64,000 nucleotides of DNA from Alteripontixanthobacter muriae (GTDB lineage Bacteria > Pseudomonadota > Alphaproteobacteria > Sphingomonadales > Sphingomonadaceae): NCBI RefSeq assembly GCF_013336795.1, contig NZ_JAAFZT010000035.1:329026-393025 (forward strand). The letters run 5' to 3'. Below the pieces are notes generated by a model. It ran no database searches and was not told the origin of the DNA. It saw only the letters and a list, made by a program, of their open reading frames with translations. The translations under genes and the position numbers were made by a program. Position 1 is the stretch's first letter. The number at the start of each line of letters is the position of its first letter. Of this stretch, positions 20,430 through 31,432 are shown in pieces.

Positions 20430-20509
20430 GATATTGTGCTCCAACTAAATGACTGGCCGGGCAAGGCGCAGTGGCGCGCCCCGACCGGTATTCGAGAAAG
20501 AAAAACCGC

Positions 20510-21025
20510 TTATGCCGCTTCCTTGGCGCCGTAGGCACCGAAGACGCGGGCAAGCTTTGCCGCCGGTTCGTTGACGACGCGCGCGATTTTCGTCGCGGGC
20601 GCGTTGATGAGACCGATAAGCGTACCACGCAGCTCGTCGAGCGAGGGTAGCGACGCGAGCGCGCGTACCCTGTTTTCGTCGAGCATCTCGCCGCCCATGG
20701 AACCGCCGACGATTTCGAGTGCGTCATTGGTCTTGGCGAAATCCACCACGGCTTTCGCGGCTGCGACCGGATCTGCGCTGTAGGCGAGAGCGGTCGGACC
20801 GGTGAGGAATTCCCCAATGCCGTTGTAATCGGTGTCTTCGATGGCGAGCCTGGCGAGGCGGTTCTTCGCAACCTTGTAAGTCGCGCCAACGTCACGCATC
20901 TTCTGCCGCAGATCGGTGGATTGCGCCACCGAAAGGCCGAGGTTGCGGGTGACGACCACCACGCCTGCCTCGTTGAAGATTGCGTTCAGTTCGGCGACCG
21001 ATTCGGATTTCTGCGAACGATCCAT
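20510..21025 (-). CDS. rplJ: 50S ribosomal protein L10
   Basis: 171 residues from ATG 21023-21025 (MDRSQKSESVAELNAIFNEAG) with GAAGGAG 6 bases upstream. The conserved TYKVAKNRLARLA RNA-binding segment and the C-terminal helix that anchors L7/L12 dimers are present. L10 with L7/L12 forms the stalk base and, in many bacteria, represses its own translation through a leader RNA. The leader here is about 290 bases (21026-21314). rplKA is not in the window. Confidence 0.98.
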   Translation of the reverse strand: MDRSQKSESVAELNAIFNEAGVVVVTRNLGLSVAQSTDLRQKMRDVGATYKVAKNRLARLAIEDTDYNGIGEFLTGPTALAYSADPVAAAKAVVDFAKTNDALEIVGGSMGGEMLDENRVRALASLPSLDELRGTLIGLINAPATKIARVVNEPAAKLARVFGAYGAKEAA

Positions 21026-21314
21026 GCCGTACTCCTTCACATATGATCGCCACGCGCCAACCCAATTGGGCAACCGCGCCGCGACCGGCTTCGTTGTCCG
21101 CACCGCTGATACGGTGCGAGCGAGTCCGTTTTTGGGGAAGGAGGTGCGTTGCCGTTCGTTTACGGAACTGGCGAACGCGATGCGGAGCCTTGTGAGCCGC
21201 GCGAAAGAAACTCGTTTCCCCGCCTAGGCCGGCAATTAAGGAAACGGATGTTTCCACCGGCTGTCTCGGACGGAAGACCGGCTGCCCCTTGGGACGAATG
21301 CCGATCCGGGTTGC
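21026..21314 (-). promoter_or_regulatory. rplJ leader, candidate L10 autoregulatory RNA
   Basis: A region of about 290 bases between the promoter and rplJ with no gene. It includes a perfect 7-bp hairpin (CGCACCG with CGGTGCG, 6-base loop) at 21099-21118. By analogy with L10 leaders of other bacteria it may bind the L10-L12 complex, but I could not verify the kink-turn. Confidence 0.45.
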
Positions 21315-21342
21315 GCTCTAGACCATTGTCCGCCGCCGTCAA
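21315..21342 (-). promoter_or_regulatory. rplJL promoter candidate
   Basis: Minus strand TTGACG (21342-21337), 16-base spacer, TAGAGC (21320-21315). The bases after the -35 (GCGGCGG) also occur after the -35 of the rpoBC promoter candidate, which suggests matched ribosomal/RNAP promoters. Confidence 0.5.
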
Positions 21343-21376
21343 GCCGGGATCTCCGGATGCGGACCGCTGCACAAGC

Positions 21377-21407
21377 AAAAAGGGGTTCGCCATCGCTGGC
21401 GAACCCC
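21377..21407 (-). terminator. intrinsic terminator after the 84-residue lipoprotein
   Basis: A perfect 10-bp stem (21382-21391 with 21398-21407), 6-base loop and five Ts on the minus strand, 39 bases after the lipoprotein stop. It isolates that gene from rplJL downstream. Confidence 0.9.
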
Positions 21408-21446
21408 CATCATCGTAATCGCACCCGAAAGGTGCAGGAACAATGC

Positions 21447-21701
21447 TTATTCGACGACCACTGTATCGTCCGCAACAACGGCATCGTCAGCCATCATGGT
21501 GTCGTCGGCCATCATGGCATCGTCGCCGAGTTCATCAGCGCGCTCGTCCATGACTTCGCCCATTTCTTCGGCGGGGCCTTCGGTCAGAACGCCGTCTGCA
21601 TTGTTGATATCGTCGATGTCTTCACCGGCTTCTTCACGGGGGCCGTCACAGGCTGTCAGAGCGAAAGCGGCGGTGAGGGCGACGAGAGCAATTTTCTTCA
21701 T
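21447..21701 (-). CDS. small acidic lipoprotein with DD-repeat tail
   Basis: 84 residues from ATG 21699-21701. The signal MKKIALVALTAAFALTAC ends in a lipobox Cys at 18. The mature chain is highly acidic, and its C-terminus is a run of near-identical six-residue units (MMADDT, MMADDA, VVADDT, VVVE). Monocistronic, closely followed by a strong terminator. Similar in plan to the 94-residue lipoprotein at 9845-10129 but not clearly homologous. No family or function recognised; it would be anchored in the envelope. Confidence 0.8.
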   Translation of the reverse strand: MKKIALVALTAAFALTACDGPREEAGEDIDDINNADGVLTEGPAEEMGEVMDERADELGDDAMMADDTMMADDAVVADDTVVVE

Positions 21702-21876
21702 GTTATGTATTCCCTGATTACCTTGGAATTCATGCACCCCCGAGGATACATCGGCAGTGTCTAGCGCGGCTGGTGGCGCTTGTAACCCATTTTCGCCACA
21801 ATTCGGCAAAGCAGAGTGTCAGCGAGGTTATGATGGAGCGCCTGGATCGCTTCATATGTTCTGCATGGCAGGAAGT

Positions 21877-21905
21877 TTGACAGCGGCGGGCAGGCTCTCT
21901 ATGTC
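21877..21905 (+). promoter_or_regulatory. rpoBC promoter candidate
   Basis: TTGACA at 21877-21882, a 17-base spacer and TATGTC at 21900-21905. The start would be near 21912, giving a leader of about 220 bases before rpoB. Confidence 0.6.
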
Positions 21906-21911
21906 ACCACC

Positions 21912-22134
21912 TGTCGCAACGCTTCGAGCAAGGCGCCCCATGCGCGGGGGTGGCCCGGGAAGGAAGCAGCGATTATCCAACGTCGCGAGGCCACTGCCGC
22001 AGCAGCACCCTGAAAAGGGTGCCGGAAGCTGCGGCTTTGCCGCGTTCGCGATCATGGCATTACGACGTGCATGGCAAGAATTCTATCGCCGGTGGCGCTC
22101 CGTCGCCGGCTCTATCTGACAGGCGAATCACCTT
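21912..22134 (+). promoter_or_regulatory. long structured rpoB leader
   Basis: No credible coding gene is seen in these 220 bases. Several helices can form: GTGGCC (21950-21955) with GGCCAC (21989-21994), the nested hairpin at 21996-22035, and an alternative small hairpin GCGGC-TTT-GCCGC at 22031-22043. AGGCG lies shortly before the rpoB ATG. The role is unknown; it may tune RNA polymerase synthesis, since rpoBC is here uncoupled from rplJL. Confidence 0.45.
21996..22035 (+). repeat. nested inverted repeat in the rpoB leader
   Basis: Outer stem GCCGCAGC (21996-22003) with GCTGCGGC (22028-22035), then an asymmetric internal loop (A against CGGAA), then a perfect inner stem GCACCCT with AGGGTGC closed by GAAA. 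All fifteen stem pairs are Watson-Crick. Confidence 0.8.
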
Positions 22135-25100
22135 ATGGCGACCAAGGCGAAAGCTCCCCGCTCCTCCGGCAATGTCTCGAAGACGGCTCATGGCAGCGCG
22201 AAGAAGCGCATCCGCAAGATCTTCGGCGATGTTCACGAAGTGGTGGAAATGCCGAATCTGATCGAGGTCCAGCGCGAAAGCTACGAGCAGTTCCTGCGCT
22301 CCGACCCGTCGATCGACTATGTGTCCGGTCTGGAAAAGACGCTGCGCTCCGTCTTTCCGATCCGCGACTTCGCCGGCACCGCCGAGCTGGACTTCGTTCA
22401 TTACGAGCTGGAGCCGCCGAAGTTCGACACGACCGAATGCCGCCAGCGCGGCATCACCTATGCAGCGCCGATGAAGGTGACGCTGCGCCTGATCGTGTTT
22501 GAAGTCGACCAGGAAACCGAAACCCGCTCCGTTCTCGATATCAAGGAGCAGGACGTCTACATGGGTGACATGCCCCTGATGACGGGCAACGGCACCTTCA
22601 TCATCAACGGTACCGAGCGTGTCATCGTCAGCCAGATGCACCGGTCGCCGGGCGTTCTGTTCGACCATGACCGCGGCAAGACCCATGCCTCGGGCAAGCT
22701 GTTGTTCGCCGCCCGCGTCATTCCCTATCGCGGCTCGTGGCTCGACTTCGAATTCGACGCCAAGGACATCGTCAACGTGCGTATCGACCGCAAGCGCAAG
22801 CTGCCCGTCACCTCGCTGCTGTTCGGCCTAGGTCTTGATGCCGAGGACATCCTGAACACCTTCTACGAAACGGTGACGTGGGAACGGGTTTCGGGCTCGG
22901 CCGGCGAAGGCTGGAAGATGCCCTATGTGCCCGAGCAATGGCGCGGCCAGAAGCCGGGCTTCGCGCTTGTTGATGCGAAGACGGGCGAGGAAGTGTTCCC
23001 CGCTAACCAGAAGATCAGCCCCCGCGCCGCCAACAAGGCCGCGAAGGACGGGCTCGACACGCTGCTGATCCCGACAGAGGAAATCTTCGCGCGCTATGCC
23101 GCGCGCGACATGATCGACGAAAGCACGGGCCGCATCTACATTGAGGCAGGCGACGAAGTTTCGCCCGACAATCTCGAAGCGCTGGACAAGGCCGGCATCG
23201 AGCGCATCGAACTGCTCGACATCGACGAGGTCAATACCGGCCCCTGGATCCGCAACACGCTGCAGGCCGACAAGGCCGAGAACCGCGACGAGGGTCTAGA
23301 GGCGATCTACAAGGTGATGCGCCCCGGCGAACCGCCGACGAAGGAAACTGCCGAAGCCCTGTTCGAAGGCCTGTTCTTCGACAGCGAACGCTATGACCTT
23401 TCCGCAGTCGGCCGTGTGAAGCTGAACATGCGCCTCGGCCTCGATGCCGAAGATACTGTGACTACTCTGCGCAAGGAAGACATCCTCGCCGTGGTCAAGG
23501 AAATGGTCGATCTGAAGGACGGCAAGGGCGAGGTCGACGATATCGACAATCTCGGCAACCGCCGCGTCCGTTCGGTCGGCGAATTGCTGGAGAACCAGTA
23601 CCGCGTTGGCCTGCTGCGCATGGAACGCGCGGTGAAGGAGCGGATGAGCAGCGTGGATGTATCGACGGTCATGCCGAACGATCTGATCAACGCCAAGCCC
23701 GCCGTTGCCGCCGTGCGCGAATTCTTCGGATCCTCGCAGCTGTCGCAGTTCATGGACCAGACGAACCCGCTTTCGGAAGTGACGCACAAGCGCCGCGTTT
23801 CGGCTCTTGGGCCCGGCGGTCTCACGCGTGAGCGTGCAGGCTTCGAAGTCCGTGACGTGCATCCGACCCACTATGGCCGTATTTGCCCGATCGAAACGCC
23901 CGAAGGCCCGAACATCGGTCTGATCAACAGCCTCGCCAGCTTCAGCCGCGTGAACAAATACGGCTTCATCGAAACGCCCTACCGCAAGGTCGACGGCGGC
24001 AAGGTGACCAGCGATGTGGTCTATCTGTCGGCAATGGAAGAGCAGAAGCACGCCGTCGCGCAGGCTTCGGCAGCTCTCAATGACGATGGTTCCTTCGTGG
24101 AAGAGTTCGTCTCGGCGCGTCAAAGTGGCGAGTTCGTCATGCTGCCCAACGATCAGATCACGCTGATGGACGTTTCGCCCAAGCAGCTGGTCTCGGTCGC
24201 GGCATCGCTCATTCCATTCCTGGAAAACGATGACGCTAACCGTGCGCTCATGGGCTCCAACATGCAGCGCCAGGCCGTGCCGCTGGTGAAGGCGGAAGCG
24301 CCTTTCGTCGGCACCGGCATGGAAGAGACCGTGGCCCGCGATTCCGGCGCCGCGATTTCCGCCACGCGCGGCGGTATCGTCGACCAGGTGGACGCAACCC
24401 GTATCGTCATCCGCGCACAGGGCGATGTCGAGGCCGGCCAGTCCGGCGTGGACATCTACACCCTGCAGAAGTTCCAGCGTTCGAACCAGGATACCTGCAT
24501 CAACCAGCGTCCGCTGGTGAAGGTGGGCGACGTGGTCGAGCAGGGCGACATTCTTGCCGACGGTCCTTCCACCGACCTTGGTGAACTGGCCTTGGGGCGC
24601 AACAGCCTCGTCGCCTTCATGCCCTGGAATGGCTACAATTACGAAGACTCCATCCTGATCAGCGAACGCATCGTGAAGGATGACGTCTTCACCTCGATCC
24701 ATATCGAGGAATTCGAAGTCATGGCCCGCGATACCAAGCTCGGGCCCGAAGACATCACGCGCGACATTCCCAATGTCGGCGAGGAAGCCCTGCGCAACCT
24801 CGACGAAGCGGGCATCGTCTATATCGGCGCGGAAGTGCATCCGGGCGATATCCTGGCGGGCAAGATCACGCCCAAGGGCGAAAGCCCGATGACGCCGGAA
24901 GAGAAGCTGCTGCGGGCGATCTTCGGTGAAAAGGCCAGCGACGTGCGTGACACCTCGCTTCGCCTGCCCCCGGGTGTTGCCGGCACGGTGGTCGAGGTTC
25001 GCGTCTTCAACCGTCACGGTATCGAAATCGACGATCGTACCCGTGCCATCCAGAACGAGGAAATCGAACGCCTTCGCAAGGATAGTCAGGACGAACGCGC

Positions 25101-26346
25101 CATCCTCAACCGGGCGACCTATAATCGCCTGCGCGACATGCTCGTCGGCCAGACCGCTTCTGCTGCGCCCAAGGGAGTGAAGAAGGGTTCGGAAATCACC
25201 GAGGAGATGCTCGACGGGATCGAACGTCACGAATGGTTCAAGTTTGCCGTCGCGGACGATGGCAAGCAGAGCCAGATCGAAGCCGTGAAGACTCAGTATG
25301 ACGAAGCGGTGAAGCGGATCGACGACAAGTTCGAGGATCGCCGCGAGAAGCTGGAACGCGGGGACGAACTCGCGCCCGGCGTGCTCAAGATGGTCAAGGT
25401 CTTCGTCGCGGTGAAGCGCAAGCTGCAGCCGGGCGACAAGATGGCTGGCCGCCATGGCAACAAGGGTGTCATCAGCCGCATTTTGCCAGCCGAGGACATG
25501 CCGTTCCTGGAAGACGGGACGCCGGTAGACGTCGTGCTCAATCCACTGGGCGTGCCGAGCCGCATGAACGTGGGGCAGATCTTCGAAACCCATCTTGGCA
25601 TGGCGGCGCGTGGTCTTGGCCAGCAGGTGACGGCGGCACTGGAGGAATGGCGCGAAGCCAATCCGAATGCCGAGGCGGACATGGCGAATGCCAAGCCGCC
25701 GCAGGTGGTGATCGACAAGCTTAAAGACATCTACGGCGAACAATATCACGAGGATATCGACAGCCGTACGCCGCAGGACGTGATCGAACTGGCTGGCAAC
25801 CTCGTCAACGGCGTGCCGATGGGCACTCCGGTGTTTGACGGTGCTCGTGAGGGCGACGTCACCGCCATGCTCGAGAAGGCAGGCCTGCCCGGTTCCGGTC
25901 AGGTCACCCTGTTCGACGGGCGCACGGGCGATGCCTTCGACCGCAAGGTCACGGTCGGCTACATCTATATGCTGAAGCTGCATCACCTTGTGGACGACAA
26001 GATCCACGCCCGGTCTATCGGCCCCTACAGCCTCGTCACCCAGCAGCCGCTGGGCGGCAAAGCCCAGTTCGGCGGCCAGCGCTTCGGCGAAATGGAGGTC
26101 TGGGCGCTGCAGGCCTATGGCGCGGCCTACACCCTGCAGGAGATGCTGACCGTCAAGTCCGATGACGTGATCGGACGCACCAAGGTCTATGAGGCGATCG
26201 TCAAGGGTGACGATACTTTCGAGGCCGGCGTGCCGGAAAGCTTCAACGTGCTCGTCAAGGAAATGCGCAGCCTGGGTCTCAACATCGAACTGTCATCGCT
26301 CGATGATGGCGAGGATGATGACGGGCTCGCCATCGCGGCAGAATAA
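22135..26346 (+). CDS. rpoB: DNA-directed RNA polymerase subunit beta
   Basis: 1403 residues, [20 protein letters not shown] start. The rifampicin-pocket segment [20 protein letters not shown] (about 535) has wild-type Asp, His and, shortly after, Ser (SALGPGG), so no rifampicin-resistance change is evident. Downstream are the conserved GNKGVIS and KMAGRHGN segments near the active site and the C-terminal [30 protein letters not shown] region that anchors beta'. Catalytic core subunit of transcription. Followed by rpoC after 76 bases; rplJL is not upstream on this strand. Confidence 0.99.
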   Translation: MATKAKAPRSSGNVSKTAHGSAKKRIRKIFGDVHEVVEMPNLIEVQRESYEQFLRSDPSIDYVSGLEKTLRSVFPIRDFAGTAELDFVHYELEPPKFDTTECRQRGITYAAPMKVTLRLIVFEVDQETETRSVLDIKEQDVYMGDMPLMTGNGTFIINGTERVIVSQMHRSPGVLFDHDRGKTHASGKLLFAARVIPYRGSWLDFEFDAKDIVNVRIDRKRKLPVTSLLFGLGLDAEDILNTFYETVTWERVSGSAGEGWKMPYVPEQWRGQKPGFALVDAKTGEEVFPANQKISPRAANKAAKDGLDTLLIPTEEIFARYAARDMIDESTGRIYIEAGDEVSPDNLEALDKAGIERIELLDIDEVNTGPWIRNTLQADKAENRDEGLEAIYKVMRPGEPPTKETAEALFEGLFFDSERYDLSAVGRVKLNMRLGLDAEDTVTTLRKEDILAVVKEMVDLKDGKGEVDDIDNLGNRRVRSVGELLENQYRVGLLRMERAVKERMSSVDVSTVMPNDLINAKPAVAAVREFFGSSQLSQFMDQTNPLSEVTHKRRVSALGPGGLTRERAGFEVRDVHPTHYGRICPIETPEGPNIGLINSLASFSRVNKYGFIETPYRKVDGGKVTSDVVYLSAMEEQKHAVAQASAALNDDGSFVEEFVSARQSGEFVMLPNDQITLMDVSPKQLVSVAASLIPFLENDDANRALMGSNMQRQAVPLVKAEAPFVGTGMEETVARDSGAAISATRGGIVDQVDATRIVIRAQGDVEAGQSGVDIYTLQKFQRSNQDTCINQRPLVKVGDVVEQGDILADGPSTDLGELALGRNSLVAFMPWNGYNYEDSILISERIVKDDVFTSIHIEEFEVMARDTKLGPEDITRDIPNVGEEALRNLDEAGIVYIGAEVHPGDILAGKITPKGESPMTPEEKLLRAIFGEKASDVRDTSLRLPPGVAGTVVEVRVFNRHGIEIDDRTRAIQNEEIERLRKDSQDERAILNRATYNRLRDMLVGQTASAAPKGVKKGSEITEEMLDGIERHEWFKFAVADDGKQSQIEAVKTQYDEAVKRIDDKFEDRREKLERGDELAPGVLKMVKVFVAVKRKLQPGDKMAGRHGNKGVISRILPAEDMPFLEDGTPVDVVLNPLGVPSRMNVGQIFETHLGMAARGLGQQVTAALEEWREANPNAEADMANAKPPQVVIDKLKDIYGEQYHEDIDSRTPQDVIELAGNLVNGVPMGTPVFDGAREGDVTAMLEKAGLPGSGQVTLFDGRTGDAFDRKVTVGYIYMLKLHHLVDDKIHARSIGPYSLVTQQPLGGKAQFGGQRFGEMEVWALQAYGAAYTLQEMLTVKSDDVIGRTKVYEAIVKGDDTFEAGVPESFNVLVKEMRSLGLNIELSSLDDGEDDDGLAIAAE

Positions 26347-26422
26347 GAGAGTGGGGCGGCTGCAGCGCGCGGCCGCCCGCTCCCACTGCCTGCACCGGAT
26401 TTTCCCCCGAGGGATTTGAAAA

Positions 26423-29400
26423 ATGAACGAACTTACAAAATTCACCAACCAGATTTCCAAGCCGGAAACCTTCGACCAGATCCAGATCGGCATTGCGTCG
26501 CCCGAACGTATCCGTTCCTGGTCCTTCGGTGAGATCAAGAAGCCGGAAACCATCAACTACCGCACTTTCAAGCCCGAGCGTGACGGCCTGTTCTGCGCCC
26601 GCATCTTCGGTCCGGTTAAGGATTACGAATGCCTGTGCGGCAAGTACAAGCGCATGAAATACAAGGGCGTCGTCTGCGAAAAGTGCGGCGTCGAAGTGAC
26701 GGTGACCAAGGTGCGCCGCGAGCGTATGGGGCACATCGAACTGGCCGCGCCTGTCGCGCATATCTGGTTCCTGAAATCGCTGCCATCGCGCATCGGCCTG
26801 CTGCTCGACATGCAGCTGAAGCAGCTCGAGCGCGTGCTGTATTTCGAAAGCTATATCGTTACGGAACCCGGCCTGACGCCGATGGAAAAGTTCCAGCTGC
26901 TGACCGAGGATGAACTCCTCGAAGCGCAGGACGAATATGGCGAAGACGCCTTCACCGCTGACATCGGCGCTGCCGCGGTCAAGACCATGCTCATGGATCT
27001 CGATCTCGAGCAGGAGCGCGACGATCTGATGGAAGAGCTGGCGACTACCAAGTCGAAGCTGAAGCCCGCCAAGATCATCAAGCGCCTGAAGGTCGTCGAG
27101 AGCTTCATCGATTCCGGCAACCGCCCGGAATGGATGATCCTCGAAGTCGTACCGGTCATCCCGCCCGAACTGCGCCCGCTGGTGCCGCTCGACGGTGGCC
27201 GCTTCGCGACGTCGGACCTGAACGACCTTTATCGCCGCGTCATCAACCGCAACAACCGGTTGAAGCGCCTGATCGAACTCCGTGCGCCCGACATCATCGT
27301 CCGCAACGAGAAGCGCATGCTGCAGGAAGCCGTCGACGCATTGTTCGACAACGGTCGCCGTGGCCGCGTCATCACGGGTGCCAACAAGCGCCCGCTGAAG
27401 TCGCTGTCCGACATGCTGAAGGGCAAGCAGGGCCGATTCCGTCAAAACTTGCTTGGCAAGCGCGTCGACTATTCGGGCCGTTCGGTCATCGTCACCGGCC
27501 CCGAACTCAAGCTGCATCAATGCGGCTTGCCCAAGAAGATGGCGCTCGAGCTGTTCAAGCCGTTCATCTACGCGCGCCTCGACGCCAAGGGTCTGTCCAT
27601 GACCCTGAAGCAGGCGAAGAAGTGGGTGGAAAAAGAGCGCAAGGAAGTCTGGGACATCCTGGACGAAGTGATCCGCGAGCACCCGGTCCTGCTGAACCGC
27701 GCGCCGACGCTTCACCGCCTCGGCATTCAGGCGTTCGAGCCCGTGCTGATCGAGGGCAAGGCGATCCAGCTGCACCCGCTCGTCTGCTCGGCCTTCAACG
27801 CCGACTTCGACGGTGACCAGATGGCCGTGCACGTTCCGCTGAGCCTCGAGGCGCAGCTGGAAGCGCGCGTGCTGATGATGTCGACCAACAACATCCTCAG
27901 CCCCGCAAACGGCAAGCCGATCATCGTGCCGTCGCAGGACATGGTCCTGGGCATCTATTACCTGTCGATGGAACGTCAGGAAAAGACGCCCGAATATCTC
28001 GACGGCGAAAACGGCGACAAGATCGAGAAGCTGCCCCGCTTCGGCGACATGGCCGAAGTGCATCAGGCACTGCATGTCGGCGCGGTGTCGCTGCACAGCA
28101 AGATTATCACTCGGGTTCCGCAGGCGGATGAGAACGGCAAGATCGAGCTCAAGCGCTTCATCACGACACCGGGCCGAATGCTGATTGGCGAATGCCTGCC
28201 GACCAATCACAAGGTGCCGTTCGACATCGTCAACCGCCTTCTGACCAAGAAGGACATCGGCGACGTCATTGACGAAGTCTATCGTCACACCGGTCAGAAG
28301 GACACGGTGCTGTTTGCCGACGCCATCATGACGCTGGGCTTCCGCCACGCATTCAAGGCCGGCATTTCCTTCGGCAAGGACGACATGATCATTCCTGACA
28401 GCAAGGAAGGGATGATCAGCGAGGCCAAGGGACAGGTCGCCGACTACGAACAGCAATATCAGGACGGCCTGATCACCCAGCAGGAAAAATACAACAAGGT
28501 GATCGACGCCTGGAGCCGGACCGGCGACAGGGTGGCCGACGCCATGATGGACGAGATCAAGTCGCGCCCGATCGATGCCGACGGCAAGGAAGCGCAGATC
28601 AATTCCATCTACATGATGAGCCATTCCGGTGCGCGTGGCTCACCGGCCCAGATGAAGCAGCTGGCGGGTATGCGCGGCTTGATGGCGAAGCCTTCGGGCG
28701 AGATCATCGAAACGCCCATCATCTCGAACTTCAAGGAAGGCCTGACCGTTCTTGAATATTTCAACTCCACCCACGGTGCCCGCAAGGGCCTCGCGGATAC
28801 GGCGTTGAAGACGGCGAACTCGGGTTACCTGACCCGCCGCCTCGTCGACGTGTCGCAGGATTGCGTCATCGTCACCGAGGATTGCAAGACCGACAACATG
28901 CTGGAAATGCGTGCGATCGTTCAGGGCGGCAGCGTGATCGCTTCGCTGGGCGAGCGCATCCTTGGCCGCACCACGGCCGAGGACATCAAGAACGCGGCAA
29001 CCGATGAAGTCATCGTGAAGGCCGGCACTCTGGTGGACGAACCGATGGTCAAGGCCATCGAGGAAGCCGAAGTGCAGTCTGCCAAGATCCGGTCGCCGCT
29101 GGTCTGCGAAGCGGATCAGGGCGTCTGCGGCAAATGCTACGGGCGTGATCTTGCCCGCGGTACGCCGGTGAATATCGGTGAAGCTGTCGGCGTGATCGCC
29201 GCACAGTCCATCGGCGAGCCGGGCACCCAGCTGACGATGCGGACCTTCCACATCGGCGGCGCGGCACAGCTCAATGAAACCAGCCACCTCGAATCCATCT
29301 CGGACGGCAAGATCCTCTACCGCGACATGCCGACCATCGTGGACAAGAAGGGCCGCATCCTGTCCATGGCGCGGAACGGCGAACTCGCCGTCATCGATGC

Positions 29401-30796
29401 CCAGGGACGTGAGCGCGAGATTCACAAGGTGCCTTACGGTACGGTTCTCATGTTCAAGGATGGCGACAAGGTTTCCGAAGGCGACCGCCTGGCTGAATGG
29501 GATCCGTTCACGCTGCCGATCATCACGGAACAGTCGGGTACCGTCCGCTTCCAGGACCTGATCGACGGCAAGACCATGGAAGAACGCGTTGACGATGCAA
29601 CGGGCATCGCTCAGCGCGTCGTGACGGAAAACCGTTCGACCGGCCGTGCGAAGAAGGAGGAGCTGCGTCCTCGCCTCACCCTGCTTGGCGAAGGCGAGAA
29701 GCTGTCCGATGATGGCGAAACCGATGCCCAGCGCTACATGCTGGCGCCGGGTACCTCGCTTTCGGTCGATGACGGACAGCGGGTGGAAGCAGGCGACATT
29801 CTCGCTCGTGCCAGCCGTGAAGCTGCCAAGACGCGCGACATTACCGGTGGTCTGCCGCGCGTTGCCGAATTGTTCGAAGCGCGTATTCCGAAGGACAATG
29901 CGATCATTGCCAAGATTTCGGGCAAGATCGAATTTGTTCGTGAATACAAGGCCAAGCGCAAGATCGCCATCGTACCCGAGGAAGGGGAAGCCGTGGAGTA
30001 CCTGGTCCCCAAGACCAAGGTCATCGACGTGCAGGAAGGCGACTTCGTCAAGAAGGGCGACACGCTGATTTCGGGCAGCCCGAATCCGCATGACATCCTC
30101 GACGTGATGGGCGTGGAAGCGCTGGCCGAATATCTGGTCAACGAAATCCAGGAAGTCTATCGTCTGCAGGGCGTGAAGATCAACGACAAGCACATCGAAA
30201 CGATCGTTCGCCAGATGCTGCAAAAGGTCGAGATCACCGATGGCGGGGATACCACTCTGCTGCCGGGCGAGCAGGTCGACCGGACCGAGATGGACGAGGT
30301 GAACGGCAAGCTCGGCCGCAACAAGAAGCATGCCGAGGGCAAGCCTGTCCTGCTCGGCATTACCAAGGCCAGCCTGCAGACCCGCAGCTTCATTTCAGCG
30401 GCTTCCTTCCAGGAAACGACCCGCGTGCTCACGCAGGCTTCGGTCGAAGGAAAGAAGGACTCGCTGATCGGGCTGAAGGAAAATGTGATCGTCGGCCGTC
30501 TCATCCCTGCCGGTACCGGCGCGGGCATGAACCGGATGCGGATCGCGGCCAGCGGGCGCGACGCGGCCATCAAGGCACAGTGGAAGAAGGCCCAGGAAGC
30601 CATCATCGCTGCTCAGGATGCCGAGGCGGAGCACGAAGCGGAACTGGCGCAGGGCGCCGAGGCCGCTACGGGCAATGCCAGCTTCGCGGACATGGAAGGC
30701 GAAACGCACGGCACCGACGCCGACGCAGGCGATTACCTGCGCGAAGATCAGGCCGAACAGCCCGATGCGATCGAGAAGGAGGAAGAGGGCGAATAA
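26423..30796 (+). CDS. rpoC: DNA-directed RNA polymerase subunit beta'
   Basis: 1457 residues. The N-terminal zinc ribbon has [14 protein letters not shown] and [10 protein letters not shown] (about 69-92). The catalytic NADFDGDQM begins at Asn459 and binds the Mg ions with its three aspartates. The bridge-helix/trigger-loop region includes [20 protein letters not shown]. The second zinc site uses cysteines in CVIVTEDC and [11 protein letters not shown]. The last 60 residues are an acidic, Ala/Glu-rich tail ([18 protein letters not shown] onward) that makes the protein somewhat longer than the E. coli subunit. Second gene of rpoBC, followed by an intrinsic terminator. Confidence 0.99.
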   Translation: MNELTKFTNQISKPETFDQIQIGIASPERIRSWSFGEIKKPETINYRTFKPERDGLFCARIFGPVKDYECLCGKYKRMKYKGVVCEKCGVEVTVTKVRRERMGHIELAAPVAHIWFLKSLPSRIGLLLDMQLKQLERVLYFESYIVTEPGLTPMEKFQLLTEDELLEAQDEYGEDAFTADIGAAAVKTMLMDLDLEQERDDLMEELATTKSKLKPAKIIKRLKVVESFIDSGNRPEWMILEVVPVIPPELRPLVPLDGGRFATSDLNDLYRRVINRNNRLKRLIELRAPDIIVRNEKRMLQEAVDALFDNGRRGRVITGANKRPLKSLSDMLKGKQGRFRQNLLGKRVDYSGRSVIVTGPELKLHQCGLPKKMALELFKPFIYARLDAKGLSMTLKQAKKWVEKERKEVWDILDEVIREHPVLLNRAPTLHRLGIQAFEPVLIEGKAIQLHPLVCSAFNADFDGDQMAVHVPLSLEAQLEARVLMMSTNNILSPANGKPIIVPSQDMVLGIYYLSMERQEKTPEYLDGENGDKIEKLPRFGDMAEVHQALHVGAVSLHSKIITRVPQADENGKIELKRFITTPGRMLIGECLPTNHKVPFDIVNRLLTKKDIGDVIDEVYRHTGQKDTVLFADAIMTLGFRHAFKAGISFGKDDMIIPDSKEGMISEAKGQVADYEQQYQDGLITQQEKYNKVIDAWSRTGDRVADAMMDEIKSRPIDADGKEAQINSIYMMSHSGARGSPAQMKQLAGMRGLMAKPSGEIIETPIISNFKEGLTVLEYFNSTHGARKGLADTALKTANSGYLTRRLVDVSQDCVIVTEDCKTDNMLEMRAIVQGGSVIASLGERILGRTTAEDIKNAATDEVIVKAGTLVDEPMVKAIEEAEVQSAKIRSPLVCEADQGVCGKCYGRDLARGTPVNIGEAVGVIAAQSIGEPGTQLTMRTFHIGGAAQLNETSHLESISDGKILYRDMPTIVDKKGRILSMARNGELAVIDAQGREREIHKVPYGTVLMFKDGDKVSEGDRLAEWDPFTLPIITEQSGTVRFQDLIDGKTMEERVDDATGIAQRVVTENRSTGRAKKEELRPRLTLLGEGEKLSDDGETDAQRYMLAPGTSLSVDDGQRVEAGDILARASREAAKTRDITGGLPRVAELFEARIPKDNAIIAKISGKIEFVREYKAKRKIAIVPEEGEAVEYLVPKTKVIDVQEGDFVKKGDTLISGSPNPHDILDVMGVEALAEYLVNEIQEVYRLQGVKINDKHIETIVRQMLQKVEITDGGDTTLLPGEQVDRTEMDEVNGKLGRNKKHAEGKPVLLGITKASLQTRSFISAASFQETTRVLTQASVEGKKDSLIGLKENVIVGRLIPAGTGAGMNRMRIAASGRDAAIKAQWKKAQEAIIAAQDAEAEHEAELAQGAEAATGNASFADMEGETHGTDADAGDYLREDQAEQPDAIEKEEEGE

Positions 30797-30820
30797 GACC
30801 TCTTCCACTGCTGGATAAAC

Positions 30821-30855
30821 AAAGGCCCCGTCGTGATTGCGACGGGGCCTTTTTC
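30821..30855 (+). terminator. intrinsic terminator of rpoBC
   Basis: A perfect 10-bp GC-rich stem (30824-30833 with 30840-30849) plus AAA/TTT extension, 6-base loop, T5 on the plus strand, 24 bases after the rpoC stop. Confidence 0.92.
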
Positions 30856-30904
30856 TTTGCAGTAATCTCCATCCGCTTGCATCAGGCGGGAAAAGGAACT
30901 GCCC

Positions 30905-31405
30905 ATGCGTGCCATTCTGTTTCTGCTGCCAATGCTTGCGGGTGCGTGTTCCGCAGGCTCGCCCAACCAATCCCAGCGCGATGTACCGGCCGATGCGCTC
31001 GCTACCCCGGCAGAGCAAGAGCAGAGCGGGTCTGCAGATGAACTCCTGGCTCCCGCAAGTCTGGTCAGTGAATACCGGGTCGCGGGAGTGGATGGCGAAC
31101 CGTTGAACGCCGAGTTTGGCATAGCCCTGTCTGTCGGCGCCGACACGATCAGCTTCGACAATTGCCAGCAGATCGCGTGGAACTATGCCTATGACAAAGG
31201 CGAACTGACAACCAGCCGTGCGTCCGCCGGGACTGCCGAACCACCTTCCGCATCACCGCAAGGCTTGCCCTGTGCTGCCGCGCTCCCGCCGGCGAAACAG
31301 GCGATGGTGGAAGCTCTCGACGCGGCTACCCGCGCCCGGCGTACGCAGGCCAATGGCATCGTGATCTCCGGAGAGGGCCGCTCACTTACCTTGTTCTCGC
31401 AATAG
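30905..31405 (+). CDS. META/HslJ-like lipoprotein
   Basis: 166 residues with a short lipoprotein signal (MRAILFLLPMLAGAC, Cys15), a Ser/Ala/Asp-rich linker and a C-terminal domain beginning YRVAGVDGEPL. The segment ISFDNCQQIAWNYAYDKGEL followed by ISGEGRSLTLF near the end resembles the META domain of HslJ, where a Cys-containing strand precedes the core. Such proteins are small outer-membrane-attached beta-roll proteins of unclear function. AAGGA precedes the ATG by 7 bases. It lies between the rpoC terminator and gltX on the same strand. The META assignment is moderate. Confidence 0.65.
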   Translation: MRAILFLLPMLAGACSAGSPNQSQRDVPADALATPAEQEQSGSADELLAPASLVSEYRVAGVDGEPLNAEFGIALSVGADTISFDNCQQIAWNYAYDKGELTTSRASAGTAEPPSASPQGLPCAAALPPAKQAMVEALDAATRARRTQANGIVISGEGRSLTLFSQ

Positions 31406-31432
31406 GCTCCGCGCTGGGCTATCGGCGGCGAC

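Noticed and set aside
21940..21980. SRP RNA-like GGGAAGGAAGCAGC motif upstream of rpoB
   Set aside because: The flanking bases do not form the long hairpin of a bacterial SRP RNA; the 5' side folds with itself (CCCC with GGGG) and the characteristic 5' loop bases are missing.
23296..26007. Long open frame of about 900 codons antisense to rpoB
   Set aside because: A by-product of GC-rich codon use in a highly conserved gene; low-complexity, His/Arg-rich product with no recognisable domains. Similar antisense frames lie over rpoC, polA and groL.
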